Notes: generated from the letters alone by a model not told the origin. Shown: positions 51,753 to 61,231, counted from the stretch's first letter. The stretch: 64,000 bases of DNA from Streptomyces sp. CG1 (GCF_041080625.1 NZ_CP163518.1:4030001-4094000); one strand, 5' to 3'. A program made the numbers and translations.

Positions 51753-52270
51753 TGCAGCACCAGCAGCACCATCCGCAGATCACCCCCAGGTCCACCCCCG
51801 AACTGACCCCGTCCGTCGAGGAGCTGGAGGCACAGGAACGCCGCCTGGTCTTCCGGCAGTTCACGTACGACGACGCCTGGGCCCTCGGCTCGCTCCTGGT
51901 CGAGCTGGCCCGCGAGCGTCAGGCCCCGGTCGCGATCGACATCCACCGCGCCGGCCAGCAGCTCTTCCACGCCGCCCTGCCGGGCTCCACCCCGGACAAC
52001 GACGCCTGGATCGACCGCAAGCGCCGGGTGGTGGAGCGCTACGGCGCCTCGTCCTACCTGGTCGGCGCCCGTTTCCGCGCCAAGGGCAGCACGTTCGAGG
52101 ACTCCTCCCGCCTGGACCCCGGCACCTACGCGGCCCACGGCGGCTCGTTCCCGATCCATGTCGAGAACGTGGGCGTCATCGGCGCGGTCACCGTCTCCGG
52201 ACTGCCCCAGTTGCAGGACCACAGGTTCGTCGTAGCGGCGCTGGAACAGTTCCTGGAGAACGAGAACTGA
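51752..52270 (+). CDS. UPF0303 / heme-degrading-domain-like protein
   Basis: A 172-residue protein: ERRLVFRQFTYDDAWALGSL, VAIDIHRAGQQLFHAALPGS and DAWIDRKRRVVERYGASSYL are typical of the UPF0303/GlcG-HbpS-like fold. Known members bind heme or small ligands; the enzymatic role is unclear. The coupled start (TGATG) and position after a Gfo/Idh/MocA gene suggest a shared sugar or aldehyde pathway. Confidence 0.78.
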   Translation: MQHQQHHPQITPRSTPELTPSVEELEAQERRLVFRQFTYDDAWALGSLLVELARERQAPVAIDIHRAGQQLFHAALPGSTPDNDAWIDRKRRVVERYGASSYLVGARFRAKGSTFEDSSRLDPGTYAAHGGSFPIHVENVGVIGAVTVSGLPQLQDHRFVVAALEQFLENEN

Positions 52271-52359
52271 CTGACCGGGGATTACCCGAGGGCACCCTCC
52301 GGTTGGCACTGATGTCACATCCGTCACGGCACCGCCCCCGACCGGAGGAAACCAGACCC

Positions 52360-53238
52360 ATGAGCGACACCCCGAACCCTCTCAAGGAGTCCGTCGGCCG
52401 GTACGGCATCTGGAGCCACGGCCTGCGCGACGAGGACCCGTCCCGCCGTGCCGAGATCGGCGACGCGGCGGCCGAGCTGGAACAGCTCGGCTACGGTGCC
52501 GTCTGGCTGGGCGGCAGCAGTGCCGCCCGGCACGCCGTCCCCCTGCTGGAGACGACGTCGACGCTCGCCGTCGGCACCAGCATCCAGAGCATCTGGCAGT
52601 ACGAGGCCGCCGCGAGCGCCGCCGCCTTCGCCGAGGTCGAGGCGGCTCACCCCGGCCGCTTTGTGCTGGGCCTCGGAATCAGCCACGCCAAGCTGCACGA
52701 CCAGTACCGCCGCCCGTACTCGGCCCTGGTGTCCTACCTCGACGCCCTGGACGAGGCCGGGGTGCCCGCGGACCGCCGGGTACTGGCCGCCCTCGGCCCG
52801 AAGACCCTCGGTCTCGCCGGCACCCGCGCGGCCGGCGCGATCCCGTATCTGGTCACCCCCGAGCACACGGCCCAGGCCCGCGAGATCCTCGGCGAAACCG
52901 CGCTGCTGGCCCCGGAGTTCAAGGTCGTCCTGGAGACCGACGCGGCGAAGGCCCGCGCCGCCGCCCGTGGCGCCCTCGCCGTCTACCTCGCCCTCCCCAA
53001 CTACACCAACACCTGGCTGCGCCTCGGCTTCACCGAGGACGACTTCAAGGACGGCGGCAGCGACCGCCTGATCGACACCTTCTTCGCCTGGGGCGACGAG
53101 ACGAGGATCCGCTCCCGGATCGACGCCTTCCACAAGGCGGGCGCCGACCACGTGGCCCTCCAGGCCATCGACTCCGGCTCCCGCGAGGGCCTCCCCCGGG
53201 AGGCATGGAGGAGGCTCGCTGCCCTTTTGGAGGCGTAG
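52360..53238 (+). CDS. LLM-class F420-dependent oxidoreductase
   Basis: A 292-residue luciferase-like enzyme (RYGIWSHGLRDEDPSRRAEI; LGYGAVWLGGSSAARHAVPL; HPGRFVLGLGISHAKLHDQY). Short length and motifs fit a coenzyme F420-using group. ATG 52360 follows GGAGGAAACC. It may be an independent gene after the ROK-controlled pair (89 bp gap). Confidence 0.85.
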   Translation: MSDTPNPLKESVGRYGIWSHGLRDEDPSRRAEIGDAAAELEQLGYGAVWLGGSSAARHAVPLLETTSTLAVGTSIQSIWQYEAAASAAAFAEVEAAHPGRFVLGLGISHAKLHDQYRRPYSALVSYLDALDEAGVPADRRVLAALGPKTLGLAGTRAAGAIPYLVTPEHTAQAREILGETALLAPEFKVVLETDAAKARAAARGALAVYLALPNYTNTWLRLGFTEDDFKDGGSDRLIDTFFAWGDETRIRSRIDAFHKAGADHVALQAIDSGSREGLPREAWRRLAALLEA

Positions 53239-53250
53239 CCGACAAAAAGG

Positions 53251-53320
53251 GGCGCGGGGAACTGCGCGACCAGCTACGAACCACCCGCAGCCGGCGACGA
53301 AACCGCAGTTCCCCGGCGCT
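53251..53320. terminator. Dispersed Streptomyces-type hairpin between convergent genes
   Basis: GCGCGGGGAACTGCG and CGCAGTTCCCCGGCGC are inverted around about 35 bases including CCACCCGCAGCC. The wording GGGGCGCGGGGAACTGCG is a repeat I recall from many Streptomyces intergenic regions. It separates the LLM gene and the FAH-family gene, so it acts as a bidirectional terminator. Confidence 0.8.
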
Positions 53321-53334
53321 CCCCGGCGGAGCGT

Positions 53335-54192
53335 CTACGCGTCCTTGAGCTCCTGCCGCTGCCGACCGAGCCCGGAAATCTCCAGCTCGACGACATCCCC
53401 GGCCTTCAGATACGGCTTGGGCTCGGGCTGCCCCATGGCCACGCCCGCCGGCGTCCCCGTGTTGATGACGTCCCCGGGATAGAGCGTCATGAACTGGCTG
53501 ACGTACCGCACGACTTCCGCGACGGGAAAGATCTGCTCGGCCGTCGTACCGTCCTGCTTCAGCTCCCCGTTGACCCACAGCTTCAGCGACAGCCGCTGTG
53601 GATCCGGGACCTCGTCCGTCGTCACCAGCCACGGCCCCAGCGGATTGAACGTCTCGCAGTTCTTGCCCTTGTCCCAGGTCCCGCCCCGCTCGATCTGGAA
53701 CTCCCGCTCGGACACGTCATGCGCCACGGCATACCCCGCGACATGCGCCAGCGCCTCCTCGGCCGACTCCACATAGCGGGCCGTACGCCCGATGACGACG
53801 GCCAGCTCCACCTCCCAGTCGGTCTTCACCGACCCACGGGGGACGAGCACGGTGTCGTCCGGCCCGACGACCGTGTCCGGCGCCTTGAAGAAGACGACCG
53901 GCTCGGCGGGCGGCTCGGCGCCGGTCTCCCGGGCGTGGTCGTGGTAGTTGAGCCCGATGCACACGACCTTGCCGATGCGGGCGAGCGGCGGCCCGATCCG
54001 TAGCCCCGTCGCGTCCAGCGCGGGCAGCTCGCCGGTCTCGGCCGCCGCCCGTACCCGGCCGAGCGCGGCCTCGTCGGCGAGGAGGGCGCCGTCGATGTCG
54101 TTCACGATCCCCGACAGGTCCCTGAGCGTTCCCTCGGCGTCCAGCAGCGCGGGCCGCTCCGCCCCTGCCGTACCGACTCGCAGCAGCTTCAT
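53335..54192 (-). CDS. Fumarylacetoacetate hydrolase-family protein
   Basis: A 285-residue FAH-fold enzyme: KVVCIGLNYHDHARETGAEP, PVVFFKAPDTVVGPDDTVLV, TDWEVELAVVIGRTARYV (metal-binding Glu), AHDVSEREFQIERGGTWDKG and GDVINTGTPAGVAMGQ. Members hydrolyse C-C bonds in acylpyruvates or act as oxaloacetate tautomerase/decarboxylase; the exact role is open. ATG 54192. Confidence 0.9.
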   Translation of the reverse strand: MKLLRVGTAGAERPALLDAEGTLRDLSGIVNDIDGALLADEAALGRVRAAAETGELPALDATGLRIGPPLARIGKVVCIGLNYHDHARETGAEPPAEPVVFFKAPDTVVGPDDTVLVPRGSVKTDWEVELAVVIGRTARYVESAEEALAHVAGYAVAHDVSEREFQIERGGTWDKGKNCETFNPLGPWLVTTDEVPDPQRLSLKLWVNGELKQDGTTAEQIFPVAEVVRYVSQFMTLYPGDVINTGTPAGVAMGQPEPKPYLKAGDVVELEISGLGRQRQELKDA

Positions 54193-54318
54193 GGTCACAT
54201 CTCCCTCGGTCGCGGGCGCCCGGCCGATGGGTGCAGCCATCGGAGGACTGGCCGATCCTCCAATCCCGCAGTCCACTCCGCAAGACCCTGTTCACGTACT
54301 GGACCGTAACCAGCCCGC

Positions 54319-55044
54319 TCACTGATAGAGGGCCGCCCGCTCCACGGCACTCCAGGTCGTGCTGGTGACGACGTACAGCGCGGCGGCGAGCGGTACGACC
54401 GCCACGGTGACGAGCGTGAAGAAGGACAGGAACGGCATGGCCTTGTTGACCGCGCCGAGCCCCGGCGCCTGCTCGCCGTCCCCGGCGGCCACCGTGACCG
54501 GGTTGTTCGCCATCATCCGCTTGGTACGCCGGTAGTTGAAGGCGGCGACGGCCGCGACGAGGACGAAGAGCCCGAGGTAGACCAGCCCGGCCGGGCCGAA
54601 CGGCCCGCCGGCGCCGAGCGCGTCGGCCCACTTCCCGCCGAGCGGCGCCGAGAGCAGCCGATGGGAGAGCAGGCGGTTGGCCTCGCCGCCGATCGTGGAG
54701 CTGGAGAAGAGGTGGTAGAGCAGGAAGAAGGCGGGCAGCTGGAACAGGCCGGGCAGCAATCCGGAGAACGGCGAGACCTTTTCCTCGGCGTGGAGTTCCA
54801 TGACCGCCTTCTGCAGCCGCTGCGGGTCCTTCGCGTGCTTCTTCCGCAGCTCGGCGATCTTCGGCTGGAGCGCGGCGCGGGCGCGCTGGCCGCGCGCGGC
54901 GGCACGGGACAGCGGATGGACGAGGAGCCGTACGAGCGCGGTGAACAGGATGATCGCGGCGGCGGCCGCGGAGGCGTGGAAGAGCGGCTGGAGCAGGTCG
55001 GCGAGCTGCTCGACCAGGCGGGCGAAGAGGGAGAAGACGGACAT
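54319..55044 (-). CDS. YidC/Oxa1-family membrane protein insertase
   Basis: A 241-residue membrane protein with about five TM helices. FTALVRLLVHPLSRAAARGQ carries the conserved Arg of the groove, followed by the charged coiled hairpin PKIAELRKKHAKDPQRLQKA and the LPGLFQLPAFFLLYHLF helix. It inserts membrane proteins. It is short and likely a second YidC besides the housekeeping copy near the origin. The DUF6412-type gene precedes it by 120 bp. Confidence 0.9.
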   Translation of the reverse strand: MSVFSLFARLVEQLADLLQPLFHASAAAAAIILFTALVRLLVHPLSRAAARGQRARAALQPKIAELRKKHAKDPQRLQKAVMELHAEEKVSPFSGLLPGLFQLPAFFLLYHLFSSSTIGGEANRLLSHRLLSAPLGGKWADALGAGGPFGPAGLVYLGLFVLVAAVAAFNYRRTKRMMANNPVTVAAGDGEQAPGLGAVNKAMPFLSFFTLVTVAVVPLAAALYVVTSTTWSAVERAALYQ

Positions 55045-55163
55045 GGGTGAGCCCTCCGGGGGTCTCGTCGTGCCGGAAGCGTGCTGGAAGTGAGCAGAAC
55101 GGCAGGACGACCCGCGCGGGGTCACGTACGAACCCGTACGACGGTGTGCGGTGAGACGTGCCC

Positions 55164-55478
55164 CTACGCGGCGGTCGCCGGAAGGGCGAGGCCGGGTGCC
55201 CTGGGCCGGCGCCGGCCCGGCGCGTCGGGATCGCGCTGGGGCAGGAAGGCCGTACGCCGGGCCCGGTCGCGGATCGCCGTACGCACCCGGGTGGGCGGGA
55301 CGGCGGGTGCGCTGCGGGCGGCGAGGAGGGAGCAGAGGGTGAGCGCGGAACCGGCGGCGGCGGTCGCGGCCAGCGCCACGGTCGCGGTCAGATTGCCGGT
55401 GTCGAGCAGCAGGACCGGCAGCAGCAGAAGCAGCAGAAGCAGGGCGAGCGCACGCGACCGCGCGAGACTGCGGACCAC
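55164..55478 (-). CDS. Small membrane protein paired with YidC (DUF6412-like)
   Basis: A 104-residue protein with two hydrophobic helices (ALALLLLLLLLPVLLLDTG and ATVALAATAAAGSALTLCSL) and an Arg/Pro-rich tail. I recall this type as DUF6412, found next to a YidC paralogue in Streptomyces. It may assist insertion. GTG at 55478 follows GGGGAGGGGAG. Confidence 0.65.
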   Translation of the reverse strand: MVRSLARSRALALLLLLLLLPVLLLDTGNLTATVALAATAAAGSALTLCSLLAARSAPAVPPTRVRTAIRDRARRTAFLPQRDPDAPGRRRPRAPGLALPATAA

Positions 55479-55663
55479 TCGGCTCCCCTCCCCACGGTCA
55501 CAACCGCCGACGTCTACCCGCCCTTTATACCTGACCAGCGTCAACACCGAATAGAGCGGCCGGTGATGACCGACATCCCGTGCGCGCCGCCGTGCCTGTG
55601 ACGGACAATGTGCGGGGCCGGCCGGCCCCGAGTACACCGCCACCGCATCCGAAGGGGCCCCGC

Positions 55664-56500
55664 GTGCCGCGTACTCCCACCTGCGTCCTGAGCGACGCGT
55701 CTCCCGTACGCGTCGGTGACGGTCACGCGGTGGACCGGTTCGTGGAGATCGGCTCGTTCACCAAGGTGCTCACCGGTACGGCGCTCATGCGCATGGCCGC
55801 CGCGGGCCTGCTCGACGCCGACGACCCCGTCGAGCGCCGGCTCCCCGCCGCCGCGGGCACCGGGATCACGCTGCGGCATCTGGCCACCCACACGTCCGGG
55901 CTGCCCCGCCTCCCACCCGGCGTCCAAGGCCGTGATCCGTACGCCGCGTTCGACGCCGACGCCCTGCGCGGGCTGCTCGGCCGGCTGGACCAGGTGGCGG
56001 TCCGGCCGCCGGGACAGGAGGAGGAGTACTCCAACCTCGGGTACGCCGTGCTGGGCGCGGCGCTGGCCGGCGCGGCGGGTGCGCCGTACGAGGAACTGCT
56101 CGCCGAGTACGTGCTGCGGCCGCTGGACGTCCATGAGGTGAGCGTGCGGCCCGAGGCCGGCCGGCGGCTGCTCGCCCCCGGGTTCCTCGGGCGGGACCGC
56201 AGGCCCTGGACCATGGACGGGGCGATCCTTCCGGCGGGCGGGCTGTGGGCCACCCCGCGCGCGGTCGCCGATCTGCTCGTCCGGCTGGCGATCGAGCGCC
56301 GGCTGGGAGATCCGGCACCCTCGTGGCAGACGGCCGGCGCACTGCTCTGGCACAACGGCGCGACCCGGCACGCCTCCGTCTTCGCCGGGGCCATGGCGGA
56401 CGGCCGCTGGGTGGTCGTCCACCGGCTGGGCGGCCGCTCGGACCGCACCGACCGGATGGGCATCGACCTGCTCAGGGGCGACGGCTCACCGGCCTCCTGA
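55664..56500 (+). CDS. Beta-lactamase-family serine hydrolase
   Basis: A 278-residue class C-type hydrolase without signal peptide: SxxK in IGSFTKVLTGTALMRM, YxN in EEYSNLGYAVLGAA, and third motif LLWHNGATRHASVF (HxG). ATHTSGLPRLP is the typical family stretch. Possible esterase or D-aminopeptidase. GTG 55664 has GAAGGGGCC before it. Convergent with the HxlR gene, 17 bp apart. Confidence 0.85.
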   Translation: MPRTPTCVLSDASPVRVGDGHAVDRFVEIGSFTKVLTGTALMRMAAAGLLDADDPVERRLPAAAGTGITLRHLATHTSGLPRLPPGVQGRDPYAAFDADALRGLLGRLDQVAVRPPGQEEEYSNLGYAVLGAALAGAAGAPYEELLAEYVLRPLDVHEVSVRPEAGRRLLAPGFLGRDRRPWTMDGAILPAGGLWATPRAVADLLVRLAIERRLGDPAPSWQTAGALLWHNGATRHASVFAGAMADGRWVVVHRLGGRSDRTDRMGIDLLRGDGSPAS

Positions 56501-56517
56501 GCGACACGGAGCTGCGA

Positions 56518-57045
56518 TCAGGCGGGTTCCGTCTCCAGCGGCTCCAGCAGCCGCTTCGGCTTCAGCAGGGCCCTGCTGACCGGGTCCGCCGGGTCGCGGT
56601 CGAGGCCGGGGCCCGGTTCCATGACGACGTCCTCGAGCGCTACGGCGGTCCGGCAGGCGGGACATTCGCCGTACGGACCGAGTTCCGCGCCGCAGTCCAC
56701 GTGCCGGAAGTACCGCCACCGCGCCTCGGAGAAGTGCTCGCGCCCCCACTGGCCGAGGGCGCGCAGGGTAGGCCACAGGGAGATGCCGCGCTCGGTGAGG
56801 ACGTACTCGTCACGCGGCGGCGACTGCTGGTAACGGCGCTTTTCGAGGATGCCCTCGGCGGTCAGGCTCTGCAGCCGGGCGGCCAGGACGGCGCGCGGGA
56901 TGCCGAGGTGGACCAGGAAGTCGTTGTAGCGCCGCACGCCGTAGAACGCGTCCCGGACGACGAGCAGCGTCCAGCGCTCGCCGACGATCTCGAGCGCGCG
57001 GGCGATCGAGCACTCCTGTGTCACGTAGTCCTTGCCCAGTGCCAT
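56518..57045 (-). CDS. HxlR-family transcriptional regulator
   Basis: A 175-residue regulator: CSIARALEIVGERWTLLVVR is the HxlR HTH signature with the conserved Cys 12 region, then FYGVRRYNDFLVHLGIPRAV and the wing REEYVLTERG-like (RDEYVLTERGISLWPTLRAL). The C-terminal extension has a possible zinc pair, CGAELGPYGECPAC. It is divergent from the MFS exporter gene and two dyads between them are probable operators. Confidence 0.9.
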   Translation of the reverse strand: MALGKDYVTQECSIARALEIVGERWTLLVVRDAFYGVRRYNDFLVHLGIPRAVLAARLQSLTAEGILEKRRYQQSPPRDEYVLTERGISLWPTLRALGQWGREHFSEARWRYFRHVDCGAELGPYGECPACRTAVALEDVVMEPGPGLDRDPADPVSRALLKPKRLLEPLETEPA

Positions 57046-57078
57046 GCCCTCCACTGTAGCCACTTTCCGACATCTTGG

Positions 57079-57142
57079 TTCAGTGACCGAACCGATGGTG
57101 TTACGGTGTGCGGGTCAGGTCAGTTCAATGACCGAACTGATG
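57079..57142. promoter_or_regulatory. Two HxlR operator sites before the MFS gene
   Basis: GGTTCAGTGACCGAACC and AGTTCAATGACCGAACT are two imperfect dyads, and TTCA(G/A)TGACCGAAC(C/T)GATG repeats directly at 57079-57097 and 57124-57142, 45 bp apart. They lie in the 163 bp between the divergent HxlR and MFS starts. Confidence 0.8.
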
Positions 57143-57208
57143 AATCTCCAGGGGCGCGGCGACCCGCCGAACGTCACGCCGCAGGCCCCGGAAGGACAGG
57201 ACCACGCC

Positions 57209-58606
57209 ATGACCGGGCTCGACTCCGCCACCACCCCCGCCGCCGCGGCCGCACGCGGCGCGAAGACCGCCCGGGACGCCCCCGCACGCCCCCGGGCCAC
57301 CCTCGCCCTGACCAGCGCGGCCACCGCCGTGGCCCTGATGACGTACACGGCCCCGATGGTCACGCTCCCGGGCACGGCCGCCGCCCTGCACACCCCGCTC
57401 TCCGGCCAGGCCTGGCTGCTGAACGGCACCCCGCTCGGCCTCGCCGCCCTGCTGCTGGTGGCCGGCAGCCTCGCCGACGACTACGGCCGCCGCCGGATCT
57501 TCCTCGGCGGCACCCTGGTCCTCGGCCTCACCACCGCGCTCGGCGCCTTCACGACGTCGACCTGGCAGTTCACCCTCGCCCGCATCGCCCAGGGAGCGGC
57601 GAGCGCGGCGATCCTGGCGAGCAGCCTCGGCCTGCTGGTGGCGGCCTTCCCCTCACCGCGCGGCCGGCTGCACGCGACCGGCGTGTGGGGCGCCTTCGTC
57701 AGCGGCGGCATCGCGGCCGGCCCGCTGGTCGCGGGCGCGCTGCCGAGCTGGCGGGTGGCGTACGGCGTCCTGGGCGCCGCGGCCGTCGTGCTGGCCGCGC
57801 TCGGCACCCGTGCGCTCACCGAGTCCCGTGCCCCGCGCGGCGGCCGGCCGGACATCCTCGGCGCGCTGACCTTCGGCCTGGCGCTGGTGGCCCTGGTAGC
57901 GGCCCTGACTCTGGGCCGCGACGGCTGGCTGCGCGCACCCGTCGGACTCCTCTTCGCGGCCGCCATAGCCCTGATCGCGGTCTTCGCCGCGGTGGAACAC
58001 CGCACCCGCACGCCGATGATCGACCTCGGCCTGCTGCGCCACGCCCGCTTCCTGGCCTCGTCGGCCGGCGGTCTGTTCACCGGCCTCGCGGTGATCGGCC
58101 TGTTCAGCTTCCTGCCTGCGCTGCTCCAGCAGACGCTCCGGCTGTCCCCCATGGACACCGCCTGGCTGCTCCTGCTCTGGTCCGGACTGAGCTTCGCGGT
58201 CGCCCTCCAGGTCAAGCACCTGGCCGGCCGGATCGCCCCGCGCGTCCAGCTCGCCGTCGGCTTCACCCTGCACACCATCGCCGTCCTGACCATGCTGGGC
58301 GCCGTCGGCTCCGGCTCCTGGACCCGGCTGCTGCCCGGCCTGATCATCGGCGGAGTGGGCAGCGGCCTGCTGAACGGCGCGCTGCCGTTGCTGGCCGTCG
58401 AATCGGTCCCGCGCGAGCGCGCCGCGATGGGCTCCGGCGCCCAGCAGACCTTCCGCTACATCGGCTCCTGCGCCGGCGTCGCCCTGACCATCGCCCTCGC
58501 CACCTCGGCCCACACCCTGGCCCAGGGCGCGAACATCGCCCTGCTGGTGTCGGCGGGGCTGGCGGCGGTGGGGGCGGTGAGTGTGGTGGTGTCGCGGGAG
58601 GGGTGA
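57209..58606 (+). CDS. MFS exporter (DHA2-like, about 14 TM)
   Basis: A 465-residue transporter with about 13-14 hydrophobic helices. GSLADDYGRRRIFLGGTLVL is the loop 2-3 signature and LARIAQGAASAAILASSLGL the motif B Arg region; motif C GAFVSGGIAAGPLVAG marks a drug-proton antiporter. ATG 57209 follows GGAAGGACAGG; in-frame codons run further upstream through the second operator and are unlikely to be translated. Likely induced by the compound sensed by the HxlR regulator. Confidence 0.9.
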   Translation: MTGLDSATTPAAAAARGAKTARDAPARPRATLALTSAATAVALMTYTAPMVTLPGTAAALHTPLSGQAWLLNGTPLGLAALLLVAGSLADDYGRRRIFLGGTLVLGLTTALGAFTTSTWQFTLARIAQGAASAAILASSLGLLVAAFPSPRGRLHATGVWGAFVSGGIAAGPLVAGALPSWRVAYGVLGAAAVVLAALGTRALTESRAPRGGRPDILGALTFGLALVALVAALTLGRDGWLRAPVGLLFAAAIALIAVFAAVEHRTRTPMIDLGLLRHARFLASSAGGLFTGLAVIGLFSFLPALLQQTLRLSPMDTAWLLLLWSGLSFAVALQVKHLAGRIAPRVQLAVGFTLHTIAVLTMLGAVGSGSWTRLLPGLIIGGVGSGLLNGALPLLAVESVPRERAAMGSGAQQTFRYIGSCAGVALTIALATSAHTLAQGANIALLVSAGLAAVGAVSVVVSREG

Positions 58607-58710
58607 GTCCTGGGATCCCCGAGTTCACCGAGCCGGTAGCGGGTCGCTCACCCGAGCCGGTATCGGGTCGCCCACTCTCCTTCGCGCGGGTCCGGTAGCG
58701 GGTCGGTCGC

Positions 58711-59523
58711 TCACCTGGGCCGCATGGAGACGAGCTTCCCCCAGACCACCATCCGGTAGCGCGAGGTGAACTCGGGGGTGCAGGTGGTCAGGGTGATGTA
58801 GTAGCCGGGTGTGTCGTACCCGTAGGACGGCCGGTCGAGGGAGCGCGGGACCGACCGGAGAACCCCGGAGTCCATGGCGGACGTCTGCGGCAGGATCTGG
58901 TCGACGTCGTAGGTGTATGCCGCCGTCCGCGTCTCCACCTCGATGTCGTCCCCGCGCCGCAGCCGGGGCAGGTACCGGAACGGCTCACCGTGCGTGTTCC
59001 GGTGCCCGGCGAGCGCGAAGTTGCCCGCCTGACCCGGCTGTTGAGTCCCCCGATAGTGGCCGACATAGCCCTTGTTGAGGACGTCCGCCTTGCTCACGCC
59101 CTCGGCGACGGGGACGCGCAGTCCGAGCCGGGGGATGTCGAGGACCGCGTACGCCTGGGAGCGCTGGGGCAGGGAGACGGGGACGTACGAGGCTTGCGGC
59201 GCACGGGACGTGGCCGTGCCGGAGTCGGCCGCGGGGGCCGTAGGCGAGGCGGAGGGGACGACCGACGGCCCCCCGCCGCCACCGCCACCGCCACCGGCAC
59301 CGGACCCCGGGTTGCCCCACTCCCGCTCCAGCGCCTCCACCTTCCGCTCGGCGCCACGCCGGGCCTCGCGGTTGGTCCACCACAGCTGGTGCACGACCAG
59401 CAGCATGAGCAGCACCCCGACCGTGACGAGCACCTCGCCGCCGCCCCGCAGCACCCGCCTGCGCCGGGCACGCCGACGCCGGTCGCCGTGCCGTACGACC
59501 CGCACGCCGGACCGAACCCGCAT
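58711..59523 (-). CDS. Class E sortase
   Basis: A 270-residue sortase: Arg-rich cytoplasmic N-terminus, TM helix (VTVGVLLMLLVVHQLWW), charged coil (REARRGAERKVEALEREWGN), Gly/Pro/Ser linker and barrel with AVLDIPRLGLRVPVAEGVSK, catalytic His (ALAGHRNTHGEPFRYLP), Cys (ITLTTCTPEFTSRYRMVVW) and Arg. Class E enzymes cleave LAXTG; a matching substrate is at 48274-49134. ATG 59523 is chosen; an upstream frame adds 36 basic residues. Confidence 0.88.
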   Translation of the reverse strand: MRVRSGVRVVRHGDRRRRARRRRVLRGGGEVLVTVGVLLMLLVVHQLWWTNREARRGAERKVEALEREWGNPGSGAGGGGGGGGGPSVVPSASPTAPAADSGTATSRAPQASYVPVSLPQRSQAYAVLDIPRLGLRVPVAEGVSKADVLNKGYVGHYRGTQQPGQAGNFALAGHRNTHGEPFRYLPRLRRGDDIEVETRTAAYTYDVDQILPQTSAMDSGVLRSVPRSLDRPSYGYDTPGYYITLTTCTPEFTSRYRMVVWGKLVSMRPR

Positions 59524-59755
59524 CCGCACCCACCTCCGCGCCGACCTCCACGCCGACCTCCACGGGAGCCGCCCGCACCATAGGCCCGGAGCGCACAACA
59601 GGCCATAGCCGCACGCCGGAAGAAGAACCACGCCCAGTTTCTCAACGGGTTAGAGAAAGGGCTGTCACAACCCTCGACAAGCCCACCCGCCACCCCAGAT
59701 GCTTCCTGCTGCCGAAGCCGCAACGGAGAGGCCTCGAGGGAGAGGTGGAGAAGTC

Positions 59756-61231
59756 ATGATCCGACGCAGAACACTGTTGGCAGCAGCGGGCGGCGGCCTC
59801 CTGGGCAGCGCCCTGGCCACGGGCACGGCACGGGCGGACGCGACGATTGCGGTCAACCCGTCCACCACGTACGGCACTTGGGAGGGCTGGGGCACCTCGC
59901 TGGCCTGGTGGGCGAACGTCTTCGGCGCGAGGGACGACTTCGCGGACATCTTCTTCACCACGAAATCAACGACGTACAACGGCACGACACTCCCCGGCCT
60001 GGGCCTGAACATAGCCCGCTACAACCTGGGCGGATGCAGCTGGAACAGCGTGGGCGGCGCGTCGATGACCGCCTCCCCCAACATCCCGTCGTTCAAGCAG
60101 ATCGAGGGCTACTGGCAGGACTGGACGAACGAGGACCCGACCTCCTCGTCCTGGAAGTGGACCGCGGACGCGACGCAGCGCGCGATGCTGCAGAAGGCGG
60201 CCCAACGCGGCGCGACCACCGAGCTGTTCGCCAACTCCCCGATGTGGTGGATGTGCCTGAACCACAACCCGTCGGGCGCGTCGGACGGCGGCAACAACCT
60301 CCAGTCCTGGAACTACCGCCAGCACGCCTCCCACCTGGCGTCGGTGGCCCAGTACGCGAAGCAGAACTGGGGAGTGACGTTCTCGACGGTGGAGGCCTTC
60401 AACGAGCCGTCGTCGTCCTGGTGGACGGCGACGGGCACCCAGGAGGGCTGCCACATGGACGCGACGGTCCAGGCGGCCGTACTGCCGTACCTGAGAAGCG
60501 AGTTGGACAAACGATCCCTGACCGCGACGAAGATCTCCGCATCCGACGAAACGAGCTACGACCTGGCCCGCACGACATGGAACTCCTTCTCGTCGACGAC
60601 GAAGGGCTATGTGGACCGGGTGAACGTCCACGGCTACCAGGGCTCGGGCGGCCGCCGCGACCTGCTCTACACGGACGTGGTGACGACGGCAGGCAAGGGG
60701 CTGTGGAACTCGGAAACAGGAGACAGCGACGCGACGGGCCTGACCCTGGCCGGCAACCTCCTCTACGACTTCCGCTGGCTGCACCCCACGGCCTGGGTGT
60801 ACTGGCAGGTGATGGACCCGAGCGCGGGCTGGGCGACGATCACGTACGACGCCTCGACGCTCCAGCCGGGCGCAATACAGACCAAGTACTACGCACTGGC
60901 CCAATTCACCCGCCACATCCGCCCGGGAATGACGATCCTGGACACGGGGGTGAGCTACGCGGCCGCAGCACTGGACAAGTCGGCGAAGCGCCTGGTGATA
61001 GTGGCGGCCAACACCGCGTCGTCGGCCACGACCCTGACCTTCGACCTGTCCCGCTTCTCGTCGGTGACCGGCGGCTCGGGGGGCCTGATCCCCCGCTGGA
61101 ACACGGTGACGACGGGCGGAGCGGACCTCTACACACCGCACACGGACACCTACCTGTCGGGCAAGACGGTGTCGGCGTCGTTCGCACCGAAGTCGATCCA
61201 GACGCTGCAGGTGGACGGAGTGACGGTGTGA
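59756..61231 (+). CDS. Secreted GH30-like endo-beta-1,6-galactanase
   Basis: A 491-residue Tat-exported glycoside hydrolase: signal MIRRRTLLAAAGGGLLGSAL with twin arginines. Catalytic domain: GTWEGWGTSLAWWANVFGAR, IARYNLGGCSWNSV, acid/base Glu in STVEAFNEPSSSWW and nucleophile in GLWNSETGDSDATGLT, giving a GH-A clan fold; a C-terminal beta-sandwich follows. It resembles the recalled S. avermitilis endo-1,6-beta-galactanase of GH30, which degrades plant arabinogalactan. ATG 59756 follows GGGAGAGGTGGAG. Confidence 0.88.
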   Translation: MIRRRTLLAAAGGGLLGSALATGTARADATIAVNPSTTYGTWEGWGTSLAWWANVFGARDDFADIFFTTKSTTYNGTTLPGLGLNIARYNLGGCSWNSVGGASMTASPNIPSFKQIEGYWQDWTNEDPTSSSWKWTADATQRAMLQKAAQRGATTELFANSPMWWMCLNHNPSGASDGGNNLQSWNYRQHASHLASVAQYAKQNWGVTFSTVEAFNEPSSSWWTATGTQEGCHMDATVQAAVLPYLRSELDKRSLTATKISASDETSYDLARTTWNSFSSTTKGYVDRVNVHGYQGSGGRRDLLYTDVVTTAGKGLWNSETGDSDATGLTLAGNLLYDFRWLHPTAWVYWQVMDPSAGWATITYDASTLQPGAIQTKYYALAQFTRHIRPGMTILDTGVSYAAAALDKSAKRLVIVAANTASSATTLTFDLSRFSSVTGGSGGLIPRWNTVTTGGADLYTPHTDTYLSGKTVSASFAPKSIQTLQVDGVTV

